The notes under the pieces: model-generated | The model's database searches: none | The model's input: only the letters and a program-made list of their open reading frames with translations | Told to the model about the DNA's origin: nothing | Translations under genes and position numbers: made by a program | NCBI GenBank assembly: GCA_964547995.1 | Contig: CAZJRB010000136.1 | Coordinates: forward strand, 1 to 18,299 | From: CAZJRB01 sp964547995 | GTDB lineage: Bacteria > Planctomycetota > Planctomycetia > Pirellulales > Thermoguttaceae | DNA: 18,299 nucleotides | Direction: 5' to 3' | In this document: positions 1-7,084 of the stretch, one piece after another | Position numbering within the stretch: position 1 is the stretch's first letter | Layout of the letters: every line of letters begins with the position of its first letter

Positions 1-605
1 GGGAAACGCTCGGCACCTACACGATCACGGGCGACACGCTGCGGGTGGAGCTTTCCGACGCTGCGAACGGCTTGTTGATTGCCGACGCTGTGCGGATCGA
101 GCAGGTGGGATCGCCGTTGCTGGCGGCCGGCGGCGAAGTCTCTCCGGCCGGCGAGTTGGCCGCCCTGACCGGGGCCGACCTGCAACCGATCGTCACCGAC
201 GCGATTGCCGATTGGGCCGGTGCGGGGCTTGCGGCCGATCAGCTTGAAGCCCTGCTGGCGGTCGATTTCATCATCACCGACTTGCCGGGAGCGATGTTGG
301 GGCTGGCCACACTCGACGCGATCTATCTCGACGTCAACGCGGCGGGCCACGGCTGGTTTATCGACCCGACGCCCGGCGTGAACGAGGAGTTCCAGCTCAC
401 CAAGGACGGCGGCCTGCGGGCCGTCGATCCCCGGGCGGTCGACCGGATGGACCTGCTGACGGTGGTTTCGCACGAATTGGGCCACACGCTGGGCCTTCCG
501 GACGTCGACCCGTCGATCGGCAGCTTGATGAGCGGGACGTTGGAAACCGGCCTTCGCCGCGAGCCGGGTGTGGCGGAGATTGACGCGTTGTTCGCACGGT
601 TCTGA
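1..605 (+). CDS. Secreted metallopeptidase-like protein, 3' end only (golvesin-type domain + HExxHxxGxxD)
   Basis: The reading frame is open from base 3 to the stop at 603-605, so this is the C-terminal ~200 residues of a longer protein; the GTG at 45 is internal. The first ~38 residues (GTYTI.GDTLRVELS.....GLLIADAVRIE) resemble the golvesin C-terminal-like beta domain common in large planctomycete surface proteins. A short spacer follows, then a zincin core: VVSHELGHTLGLPD with the HE pair starting at base 471, followed by LMSGTL, which could provide the Met-turn. The motif reads HExxHxxGxxD, so the third zinc ligand would be Asp, as in snapalysin-type enzymes, rather than the His of matrixins. 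The protein ends in IDALFARF. Secretion is inferred from the family type, since the N-terminus lies outside the window. The peptidase call is fairly firm, the substrate is unknown, and a non-catalytic variant is possible. Confidence 0.75.
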   Translation, partial: ETLGTYTITGDTLRVELSDAANGLLIADAVRIEQVGSPLLAAGGEVSPAGELAALTGADLQPIVTDAIADWAGAGLAADQLEALLAVDFIITDLPGAMLGLATLDAIYLDVNAAGHGWFIDPTPGVNEEFQLTKDGGLRAVDPRAVDRMDLLTVVSHELGHTLGLPDVDPSIGSLMSGTLETGLRREPGVAEIDALFARF

Positions 606-611
606 ACCACC

Positions 612-973
612 GTGCTCCCATCAGAGCCTCGCGCCTGGTTCAGTTCTACCCGTCGCACCCCGTCTTCCAGCAGTACGTGGTATGTGTGCCACGCGCTATC
701 GACGGTAATGAACTTCGGCAGCGGCTGTCCGGCCCCCAACGACAAGTACGCCTCAAAAATCTGCCGATACTGCTGGTCTGTGACTACGAAACCCTGTTTC
801 GACAGCATCTCCCGCGCACGATCGGACCCCGCGAATCCGTCGATTCGCCGCACCTCCTCCAGCTTGTACGGCGGAGACGCCTGTAGGGCGGATGTTTCGC
901 CCGCATCTGCAATGGCCGCACAGGTCATCAACAGTACTGCCACACACGCGGACAGGATTTGAACGTCTTTCAT
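612..973 (-). pseudogene. DUF3160 family protein, N-terminal fragment (truncated)
   Basis: On the minus strand an ORF starts MKDVQILSACVAVLL at 973 (a less likely in-frame ATG lies at 985). It has a signal peptide ending near AIADA. It continues with a segment typical of the start of DUF3160 proteins: GFAGSDRAREMLSKQGFVVT, a Tyr/Phe-rich helix, then PKFITVDSAWHTYHVLLEDG and VRRVELNQARG. DUF3160 proteins are normally several hundred residues long. Here the family-like sequence stops at about codon 120, and the frame then merely runs antisense through the converging peptidase gene. The rest of the gene is not in the window, so the copy is broken. It lies 49 bp after the propeller gene and was probably co-transcribed with it. 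DUF3160 has no established function. The break position (about 605-640) is an estimate. Confidence 0.6.
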
Positions 974-993
974 GGCACGTCCCACAACCGGAA

Positions 994-1023
994 TCTGGAT
1001 TGGGTCTGGATTGGGTCTGGATT
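994..1023. repeat. 11-bp tandem repeat (2.7 copies)
   Basis: The unit TCTGGATTGGG occurs at 994-1004 and 1005-1015, followed by a partial TCTGGATT at 1016-1023. It fills most of the 49-bp gap between the stop of the PQQ propeller gene (1023-1025) and the start of the truncated DUF3160 gene (973). The repeat is exact. It may be simple slippage. Confidence 0.85.
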
Positions 1024-2354
1024 CATTTTATGCTGGGAACCCACGTTTCGCCATCGGCGGCGTGTGTTTCACTCGCACTGCGGGCTTCGTCTTGCTTGCC
1101 GATGCAGTAGAGAAACCGGTCGGACCGCAGCAACAACTGGCCGTTGGTGATTACCGGGGTGGCGTTGAAGAGGCTTTCGTCGAGGGGGTCGTTTCGGGCC
1201 AACTGCTTGAACTGCGGGCCGGCGGCCAGCACGACCGTACCCCGCATCTTGCTGACGGCGTAAATCTTGCCTTCGGCCATCACCGCCGAGCCGTAGAACG
1301 CCCCGCGCTTCGGGAGCCGCCGGTGGTAGAGCACCTCTCCGGTGTCGGCCTTGATGCAGGCGGCCGTATCCAGGTTGCTGACCCAGTAGAGCAGCCCGCC
1401 GTGGACCAGCGGCGAAGGTACCTTGCAGCCCTTGTTCAGCGTCCAAAGCCGGTGTGTTTCGGTCACGTCTCCCCGCCCGCCGGCGCGAACGGCCAGCGTG
1501 GAGGAACTCCGCCCGCCGGTGATGTACACCACCCCCTTGTCGGCGACCGTCATCGGGACGACATAGTCGGGCACTCCGTCACACTGCCAGAGTCGCTCGC
1601 CCGTGGCGGGATCGAAGCCGAGCACCTTGCTGTGCATGGCCAGCACGAGTTCCTTCTTTCCATTGGGCAACTCGACGACCGCCGGCGTGCTCCACGACTC
1701 GCGGATCCCGGTCGCTTGCCATACTTCCTTGCCGGTCTTCTTGTTCAACGCCACCAGCGACTCGCTTTCGATACTGGCATTGACGATCACGAGGTCGCCA
1801 AACAGAATCGGCGAGGCGGCGGACCCCCAGCCATTGAGGTTCGTCCCGACCTCGACGTGCCATAGCAGCTTGCCGTCGAGGCTTAGCGCCCGCACTCCCG
1901 AGCGGCCGAAGAAGACAAACAGGCTCTGGCCGTCGGTAACCGGCGTGGCGGAAGCGTAGCCGTGCAGGTCGATGTGCCCTTTGTCGTACTCCTGCTCGGG
2001 GAGCAGGGCCTTGCTCTTTTTCTCCCAAATGAGCTTCCCGTCGGCCCGGTTGAAGCACAGCACGTGATGAGCGAGGTCTTTCTGGTCGCCCGGATTGCTG
2101 CGGTCCAGACCGTAGCCGGTATAGGCGGTCAGAAAGATTTTCCCTTTCAGGGTGATCGGGCTGGAGCCACCCTTGCCGGGCAGGGCGGTCTTCCAGACGA
2201 CGTTCTCCGTAGCACTCCAGTGAATCGGCAGCCCCTTATCATCGGAAATACCCGTCGCGTCCGGACCGCGCAACCGGGTCCAGTCGGCCCCCGAGAACAA
2301 CACCAACGACACCGCGGCGACGCTCAACGAACGGTACAGTCTGCTCATTTTCAT
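1023..2354 (-). CDS. Exported PQQ-binding-like beta-propeller protein (BamB-like)
   Basis: The 443-residue protein starts MKMSRLYRSLSVAAVSLVLFSG, a signal peptide or lipid-free export signal. It then has the planctomycete hallmark DWTRLRGPDATGIS....GLPIHWS....VVWKTALPGKG-SSPI. The rest is a chain of propeller blades with recurrent features: GKIFLTAY, ADGKLIWEKK, DGKLLWHVEVG, KTGKEVWQ, ATGERLWQCDG, DTGEVLYHRRLP. It resembles quinoprotein-dehydrogenase/BamB-type propellers, but no quinone-ligand set or catalytic domain is obvious, so a binding or scaffold role is more likely than dehydrogenase activity. AAAGG lies about 8 nt before the first ATG. A strong promoter-like sequence sits about 75 bp upstream. 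It follows the giant HzsA-like/SUMF1 gene on the same strand after a 235-bp gap and precedes the DUF3160 remnant. The fold call is firm, the function unknown. Confidence 0.88.
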   Translation of the reverse strand: MKMSRLYRSLSVAAVSLVLFSGADWTRLRGPDATGISDDKGLPIHWSATENVVWKTALPGKGGSSPITLKGKIFLTAYTGYGLDRSNPGDQKDLAHHVLCFNRADGKLIWEKKSKALLPEQEYDKGHIDLHGYASATPVTDGQSLFVFFGRSGVRALSLDGKLLWHVEVGTNLNGWGSAASPILFGDLVIVNASIESESLVALNKKTGKEVWQATGIRESWSTPAVVELPNGKKELVLAMHSKVLGFDPATGERLWQCDGVPDYVVPMTVADKGVVYITGGRSSSTLAVRAGGRGDVTETHRLWTLNKGCKVPSPLVHGGLLYWVSNLDTAACIKADTGEVLYHRRLPKRGAFYGSAVMAEGKIYAVSKMRGTVVLAAGPQFKQLARNDPLDESLFNATPVITNGQLLLRSDRFLYCIGKQDEARSASETHAADGETWVPSIK

Positions 2355-2430
2355 CGAATCAACCTTTTCTTTGTACCTGGGGGGAGAAAACGCGGCAGGG
2401 TCTCGGGGCAGGACGCCACACGGACCTGCA

Positions 2431-2460
2431 ATTATACGCGGTAGAATCTACACGTGTCCA
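2431..2460 (-). promoter_or_regulatory. Sigma70-type promoter for the PQQ propeller gene
   Basis: Read on the minus strand, TGGACA (2460-2455, 5/6 to consensus) is followed by an 18-bp spacer and a perfect TATAAT (2436-2431). The expected start is near 2424, giving a leader of about 70 nt before the ATG at 2354. The spacer carries an 11-nt perfect palindrome (GTAGA-T-TCTAC, 2441-2451) that could be an operator. Planctomycete promoters can differ from this consensus. Confidence 0.5.
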
Positions 2461-2546
2461 GGAACCCGGCCCGGTATGGTGATCCTGCGATGGTCCGTTT
2501 GCAGCAACCCGATTCATCGGGCCCAGCCGGCTCAATGGCGGGAAGG

Positions 2547-2562
2547 ACCGCATGAATGCGGT
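2547..2562 (-). terminator. Small hairpin after the HzsA-like gene, possible transcript end
   Basis: ACCGCA-TTCA-TGCGGT (minus strand) makes a 6-bp stem with a tetraloop, 28 nt beyond the stop codon of the giant gene. The following bases are C/T mixed rather than a U-run, so it is not a classical intrinsic terminator; it may be an RNA 3'-end stem or chance. Confidence 0.25.
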
Positions 2563-2589
2563 TACTACGAACGGTTTGCGCGTGCAGTG

Positions 2590-5500
2590 CTACTCGGCTT
2601 CCATCACGACGCGGAAGCCGACGTTGTAGACTCGCTGCCAGGGCGGGTAGTGCATCCGGAAGGCCGATCGCGCCCGCTTGGGACGGTCGTACCACGATCC
2701 GCCGCGGACCGACCTGGCGCCCGAAGCCTTGGGGTCTTCGCGGCCGTCGCCGGGGTCGTAGGGATAGGGTCGGTAGGCGGTGCGGGTCCACTCGGCGACG
2801 TTGCCGTGCATGTCGCGCAGCCCCCAGGCGTTGGGCTCGTACTTGCCGACGTGGTCGCTGATGATCGAGCCGTCGTTCACCTTGGGGACGTTGGGGATCC
2901 ACTTGGGCGAGTCGCGTCGGCAGAGGTTGTGTACCCGCTGGTCGGCCAAGTTGGCAAATTTGCCGAAGTCGGTATTGCAGTCGCCGAAATACAGCGGCGA
3001 GTTCGTTCCGGCGCGGCAGGCATATTCCCATTGGGCCTCGGTGGGCAGCGTGAACTTCCGCCCGGTCCGCTTCGAGAGCCAGTCGCAGAAGGCCATGGCC
3101 CGGTTCCACGAGACGCGGATGACCGGCTGCTGCTCGCGATTGGCGGCCTCGCCCCGGTTGCCCTGGTCCTTGTTCAGCACGCTGATATACTCGCTGTTGT
3201 GCGACGGATCGAACAGGGCATACTGCTGGTTGGTCACCTCGAAGGTGCCCATGTAGAAGGGTTTTTCGATGCGGACCTTGGCAACGGGATGCTCGTCAGC
3301 CACACCGTTGTGACCGCCCATGACGAACTCGCCCGCCGGGATGAGCATCAGTTCCATCGCGGCGTCTTCGCCGAACTCGATTTTCCGTTCGGGCTCGAGC
3401 CCGCCGGCTTCCATCTGCCGCCGCCTGGCTTCGCCGGCGTCGAACGGCCACCCGGTCACTTTCAGGTCCGGGCGTTTCCGTTCGGGGAGCGGTTCCGGCT
3501 GGACGAACTCGGCCGGTTTTTCATCGACCGGCTCGATTTCCTCGGGCATGATGTCGATGCCGGCGTAGCGTTTCCGCATCTCCGCTCGCCGCTTGTCATA
3601 TTCGTTGGCGATGCTGCGGTGCTCGTGCCAGGTGCCCTTGTCGGGCACGTTCAGGTCGATCCACGTAATCAACCGGTCCCACGCCTCGCGGTCGAGCTTG
3701 ACGTTATGGTGCCCCTTTTCGAGCATCTGGATCAACTCGCTGGTGCCGGCATGGAACTCGAGCGGCACTTGCAGGTGGTAATCGCTCTCGGGGCCGGGGC
3801 GGCGGACGTAGGGGTGCAAGGCGATATAAGACGGCGTGAAGTTGCGGAAGTTGGACTTGCGGTCGCGGGCGAAGTTCGGGCGGCCGTTCTCCTTCCCGTC
3901 ATGGCAGCCGACACAGTACCGGTCCAGCACGGGTTGCAGCTCACGGGTAAAGCTGAACCCTCGGACCGGCCCGTACCAGGGTTCGATCCGCGAGGGGGGG
4001 CGCGTCGCCGCCAACGTCGCCCGGCTCGGCGGCACGCTGTTCTGCTTCTCATGGCAACCGATACACGAAAGCACTTCGCCCGGCATGGCCGTGAACCAGC
4101 TCCGCATGATTTGCAGGGCCTTGCCGTCGGCGTCGAGCGGTTGCACCGCCAGCGGCGTGTTGGCCGGCACCCGGAAACTGGCCGATCCGTCGGGCTCGAC
4201 CGGCACGGTGCCCAGGATGCGTTTGGCGTCCCACGGCCCGTCGATCCCGATGTTGATGTGCCCGCCCATCCGGGGATAGGCATAGTGCGGCTCGTAGACG
4301 CGGAGCTTCTTGACAGTCCCGCGCGGCACGCCGGCAAGCCCCGGGCCGAAGTAGACGTCGGTCATGTAGACCACCGCCTCCTTGGTGTTGAGATTGACCT
4401 TGTCGGGGATGATGGGCGGGCGCTTTGTCTCCCGCAGCGGAACCGGCTCGAACAACGCATAGCCCGGCTCCTCGCGGACCAGCACCATGTTGTCGAAGAC
4501 GTCGACCAAGTAGATACCCCAGAGCGAACTGTTCGTCGGCTGCATCGACACAAGGAAGTATTTGCCGCTGAGCGGGAAGGGGTGGAGGAACTTCGGCCAG
4601 GAACCGTTGACCAGCCCGTCCTGGATGCGCGGATCGACCTTCTGCCCATGGCCGGGGATACGCTGCACGGCGCCGTCGGCTTCCTGTCGTCCCTCGGCCG
4701 GGTCGAACAGGATCAGCTCGCCCATCCGCGGCACGCCGTGGTGGCCGGAAATGACGCCGATCACCTGGGTCGGGTGACCGGGGATCGGTCGGGCGTAAAA
4801 CGTGGAGTTCGGCCAGAACGAGTTGCTCCCGTAATATTCCATCTGTCCCGTGCCGTCGGGATTCATCCGGAACAACAACCGCGAGAAGTAGTGCGGCGTG
4901 TCGCTGTACTCCCACCGCGAGTAAAGGATTTGGCCGTTGTTCAGGACGGTCGGGCACCAGTTGTGGTCCTGGTCAAAACAGAGTTGCCGGATGTTTTCGC
5001 CACGGTTGTCCATCAGGCACAGGTTGGCCACGGTGTTTCCGCCGCCGACGCACGGAATGCCGTGGAAGCAGCGGGTCGAGGCGAAGATGATCCGGCCGTC
5101 GGGCAGGTAGCACGCATCGTAGTTGTCCACGTCGGCGTATTCCCCCTTGGTGACCTGGCGGAGGTTCTTGCCGTTTATGCCGACTTCCCAGATCTGCCAG
5201 CGGTTGTTCGAGCCGGGCATGGAGAAGAGCATCCGGTCGGCGTCGAAGTGCAAATCGACGTCGCCGACAAAGTTGCTCCCTTTTTCCGGACGGTACAGCG
5301 TGTGCAGTTCCCCTTTCGGGTTAATCGGCGAAAGGACGTCGATCTCGTTGTCGTAACCGTTCTTGCCGACGGCACAGTTCCCTTGCCAGTTCTGCGGCAA
5401 CCCGAGCTTCCGCGATTTCACGCTCCGCTTGACCAGCAGCAGGCCCTCGAAGTCGAGCAACGGGTTGGCCAGCAGGGCTTCCTGCTGCAGGTGTTTGAAC

Positions 5501-6585
5501 CTTTCGATCAGCCCGGGTATGGCCCCCTTGGCGTTGTTGTCGCCCGCGGCGATGGCCGTTGTGATGTCGGCCACGCGGTTCTCGAAATTCTCGATCTCCT
5601 TGAGGTAAGCTTCTCCGTTCCGGTACTTGTCGCCGTAGGTCTCGATCAGGTCCTCGACGGCCATGCGGAGCGCGGGGACGTTGACCTGGCGGATTTCGTT
5701 GGGGAGCATGCGGTAGAGACGCGCTTTCTCACACAGTGCCAGCCACCGGGGATCGTCGGCCGGGGCCTCTTCTTTCACGAGTGCATCGAGCCGTGCCTGG
5801 AAACGTCCCCCGTCGCGGCCGAGGTCGCGAATGGCGTGTGCGATGATTTCCTTCTCCATCGCAACCTCGCCGGCCTTTTCGAACCACCCGAGATACCGGT
5901 TGCCGCCGAGCCGCTCGCGCATCCACCGGGCCCCGACGGGGAAATCCTTTTCCATCTGCTTCCAGATTTCCGCGACGGTGTCCTCTTCTTTCTGTTCACC
6001 GACTCCGAAGTAGAACGAGTGGCCGCCACCGCTGTTGAAGACCTTCAGAAGCAATTGATTGTCGCCGGGCTTCAGTTCCAGATTTCGCTTCTCCTGGTTG
6101 TCGCCGACACCCCGGTCGACCGAGAGTATCTTCTTGCGGTTCAGCCAGACCTCGATGCCGTCGTCGCTTCCGAAGCCGACGGGCAAGGCGGTCGCTTCTG
6201 TTGTCTTGATCGTGCGTGTAAGGTAGGTCGTTACGCGGTTGGTGTTTTTCAGATCGTGCCGCCGGCCGTCGGTCCACTCCGGTTTTTCCTGCCAAAGCGG
6301 CTTGCCGTCGGGGCCCTTTGCCTTCAGGTCGATTCCCTTTTCGGGAAACAAGGCTTCTTTGAACTCCTTCGCGGGAAGCGGGCCGGTCGTGAACCACGGC
6401 CCCAATTCGACCGGCGATTGCTTTGCCCGGTCTTCGATCAACTTCGCGCGCGTCGCGATCATCGTTTCCGGCCACGTCGCCTTCTTGACATAGACATCTG
6501 CCGCCAAAAGCGTGGCGGGGAAGGCGGAAAGCAAGCCGCCGATAAACAGCAGCAACACAAGCCCACGGTCTCGGTGCCTCTTCAT
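2590..6585 (-). CDS. Giant exported HzsA-like propeller/di-haem protein with C-terminal SUMF1 domain
   Basis: The protein has 1331 residues from the ATG at 6585. That start is chosen over 6636 because AGGAGG (6594-6599) sits 8 nt before it and a signal peptide follows at once (MKRHRDRGLVLLLFIGGLLSA...ALLAAD-like). Domain order: residues ~30-190, a beta-sandwich with FGSDDGIEVWLN (PA14-like); ~190-390, a helical linker; ~400-820, a WD40/PD40-like propeller (DVDLHFDADRMLFSMPG, YLPDGRIIFASTRC, NGQILYSRWEY) like the middle region of hydrazine synthase alpha and its relatives; then two c-type haem motifs, CIGCH at 841-845 and CVGCH at 891-895; finally a SUMF1/FGE-like domain at ~1075-1331 (GEFVMGG, FEVTNQQY, PVIRVSWNRAMAFCDWL, LPTEAQWEYACRAG, GNVAEWTRTAY, GGSWYDR, GFRVV). 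The stretch after GGS lacks the Cys pair of active formylglycine-generating enzymes. True hydrazine synthase is not implied: no beta/gamma subunit is nearby and most planctomycete HzsA-like proteins have no known role. Confidence 0.85.
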   Translation of the reverse strand: MKRHRDRGLVLLLFIGGLLSAFPATLLAADVYVKKATWPETMIATRAKLIEDRAKQSPVELGPWFTTGPLPAKEFKEALFPEKGIDLKAKGPDGKPLWQEKPEWTDGRRHDLKNTNRVTTYLTRTIKTTEATALPVGFGSDDGIEVWLNRKKILSVDRGVGDNQEKRNLELKPGDNQLLLKVFNSGGGHSFYFGVGEQKEEDTVAEIWKQMEKDFPVGARWMRERLGGNRYLGWFEKAGEVAMEKEIIAHAIRDLGRDGGRFQARLDALVKEEAPADDPRWLALCEKARLYRMLPNEIRQVNVPALRMAVEDLIETYGDKYRNGEAYLKEIENFENRVADITTAIAAGDNNAKGAIPGLIERFKHLQQEALLANPLLDFEGLLLVKRSVKSRKLGLPQNWQGNCAVGKNGYDNEIDVLSPINPKGELHTLYRPEKGSNFVGDVDLHFDADRMLFSMPGSNNRWQIWEVGINGKNLRQVTKGEYADVDNYDACYLPDGRIIFASTRCFHGIPCVGGGNTVANLCLMDNRGENIRQLCFDQDHNWCPTVLNNGQILYSRWEYSDTPHYFSRLLFRMNPDGTGQMEYYGSNSFWPNSTFYARPIPGHPTQVIGVISGHHGVPRMGELILFDPAEGRQEADGAVQRIPGHGQKVDPRIQDGLVNGSWPKFLHPFPLSGKYFLVSMQPTNSSLWGIYLVDVFDNMVLVREEPGYALFEPVPLRETKRPPIIPDKVNLNTKEAVVYMTDVYFGPGLAGVPRGTVKKLRVYEPHYAYPRMGGHINIGIDGPWDAKRILGTVPVEPDGSASFRVPANTPLAVQPLDADGKALQIMRSWFTAMPGEVLSCIGCHEKQNSVPPSRATLAATRPPSRIEPWYGPVRGFSFTRELQPVLDRYCVGCHDGKENGRPNFARDRKSNFRNFTPSYIALHPYVRRPGPESDYHLQVPLEFHAGTSELIQMLEKGHHNVKLDREAWDRLITWIDLNVPDKGTWHEHRSIANEYDKRRAEMRKRYAGIDIMPEEIEPVDEKPAEFVQPEPLPERKRPDLKVTGWPFDAGEARRRQMEAGGLEPERKIEFGEDAAMELMLIPAGEFVMGGHNGVADEHPVAKVRIEKPFYMGTFEVTNQQYALFDPSHNSEYISVLNKDQGNRGEAANREQQPVIRVSWNRAMAFCDWLSKRTGRKFTLPTEAQWEYACRAGTNSPLYFGDCNTDFGKFANLADQRVHNLCRRDSPKWIPNVPKVNDGSIISDHVGKYEPNAWGLRDMHGNVAEWTRTAYRPYPYDPGDGREDPKASGARSVRGGSWYDRPKRARSAFRMHYPPWQRVYNVGFRVVMEAE

Positions 6586-6593
6586 GACCGGGT

Positions 6594-6599
6594 CCTCCT
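6594..6599 (-). promoter_or_regulatory. Shine-Dalgarno AGGAGG that fixes the start of the HzsA-like gene
   Basis: AGGAGG on the minus strand lies 8 nt upstream of the ATG at 6585. The upstream in-frame ATG at 6636 has no comparable site and would put 17 polar residues before the signal peptide. Confidence 0.75.
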
Positions 6600-6653
6600 G
6601 GGGAAAGAGGTTTTGGCGGGAAGGCGATGTCTGCACACCCCTTAGCTACTCTT

Positions 6654-6683
6654 AGTGTAGCAGTTCTCGACCGGGTATGCCAC
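6654..6683 (-). promoter_or_regulatory. Possible promoter of the HzsA-like gene
   Basis: On the minus strand GTGGCA (6683-6678, 4/6), an 18-bp spacer ending in TGC, and TACACT (6659-6654, 4/6) form a weak -35 and an extended -10. Start would be near 6647, giving a ~60-nt leader. Confidence 0.35.
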
Positions 6684-6809
6684 TCTGATCGGCAACAAGC
6701 GGGCAACAAGTGATTGTGCAGTAGAAGAGAGCTAGCCGGGTTACGCCGTTTGGGGGACGGTGAGCCTGGGGGAGGACGAACAACCCGCCACTGCTTGCCG
6801 TCACCTTCT

Positions 6810-6818
6810 TGGTATAAT
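6810..6818 (+). promoter_or_regulatory. Extended -10 promoter candidate upstream of the GH78 gene
   Basis: TGGTATAAT contains a perfect TATAAT (6813-6818) preceded by the TGn of extended -10 promoters. No acceptable -35 is found at 16-18 bp; TTGCCG at 6795 is only 12 bp away. A start near 6825 would leave a ~260-nt leader before the rhamnosidase ATG at 7085. Confidence 0.4.
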
Positions 6819-6892
6819 ATTGTGGCCAGTGACGATGGGGTTATTACCGGGGTCATGGTTAATCAGGAAAGCCAAATCGGTTATGGCCTAAG

Positions 6893-6957
6893 GCGGCCTG
6901 AGGCCGCAACCAAAGAGATTGCAAATTGAAAATTGAAAAGTGCAAACTGCAAATTGG
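6893..6957. repeat. GC hairpin followed by AT-rich imperfect repeat in the GH78 leader
   Basis: A perfect 7-bp stem (GCGGCCT-G-AGGCCGC, 6893-6907) is followed by an AT-rich stretch with several near-copies of GCAAATTG, AAAATTG and GCAAACT (6920-6957), unlike the GC-rich surroundings. It looks like a short dispersed repeat of the kind found between genes in many planctomycete genomes; that comparison is from memory. It lies between the candidate promoter and the rhamnosidase start, in a ~450-bp gene-free region (6637-7084) that otherwise shows only the promoter signals listed. Confidence 0.45.
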
Positions 6958-7084
6958 TTCGAGCTTGCGTCTGGTCGGTGGTTTTGCCGCATTTGGCTGC
7001 GGATCGACCCCGCTGGAAGCCGATTTCCAGCCGGGATTCCGCCGATCTTCAATTTGAAAGCCTGACCCCGTATGGAGAACAGCT

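Noticed and set aside
323..611. Continuation of the DUF3160 minus-strand frame
   Set aside because: The frame stays open, but this part is antisense to the peptidase core and its composition is low-complexity Arg/Ser/Thr/Pro; it is run-through, not protein.
972..1865. 297-codon + strand frame
   Set aside because: It is antisense to the PQQ propeller gene, without SD, export signal or recognisable domain.
2590..6585. True hydrazine synthase (anammox) interpretation
   Set aside because: No beta or gamma subunit genes or other anammox genes are in the window, and the SUMF1 fusion is not part of known HzsA; only an HzsA-like fold is claimed.
2371..6645. 1424-codon open frame on the + strand
   Set aside because: It is exactly antisense to the HzsA-like/SUMF1 gene, whose domains are clear; the long opposite frame is a by-product of GC-rich codon use and shows no family motifs.
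6795..6818. TTGCCG...TATAAT as a classical -35/-10 pair
   Set aside because: The spacer is only 12 bp; the site was kept solely as an extended -10 candidate.
7060..7072. CCTGACCCCGTA resembling the bases at the left IS end (CCGACCCCGTAA)
   Set aside because: The shared stretch is about 9 bp, with no IS sequence following it, so chance or a common genomic phrase is sufficient.
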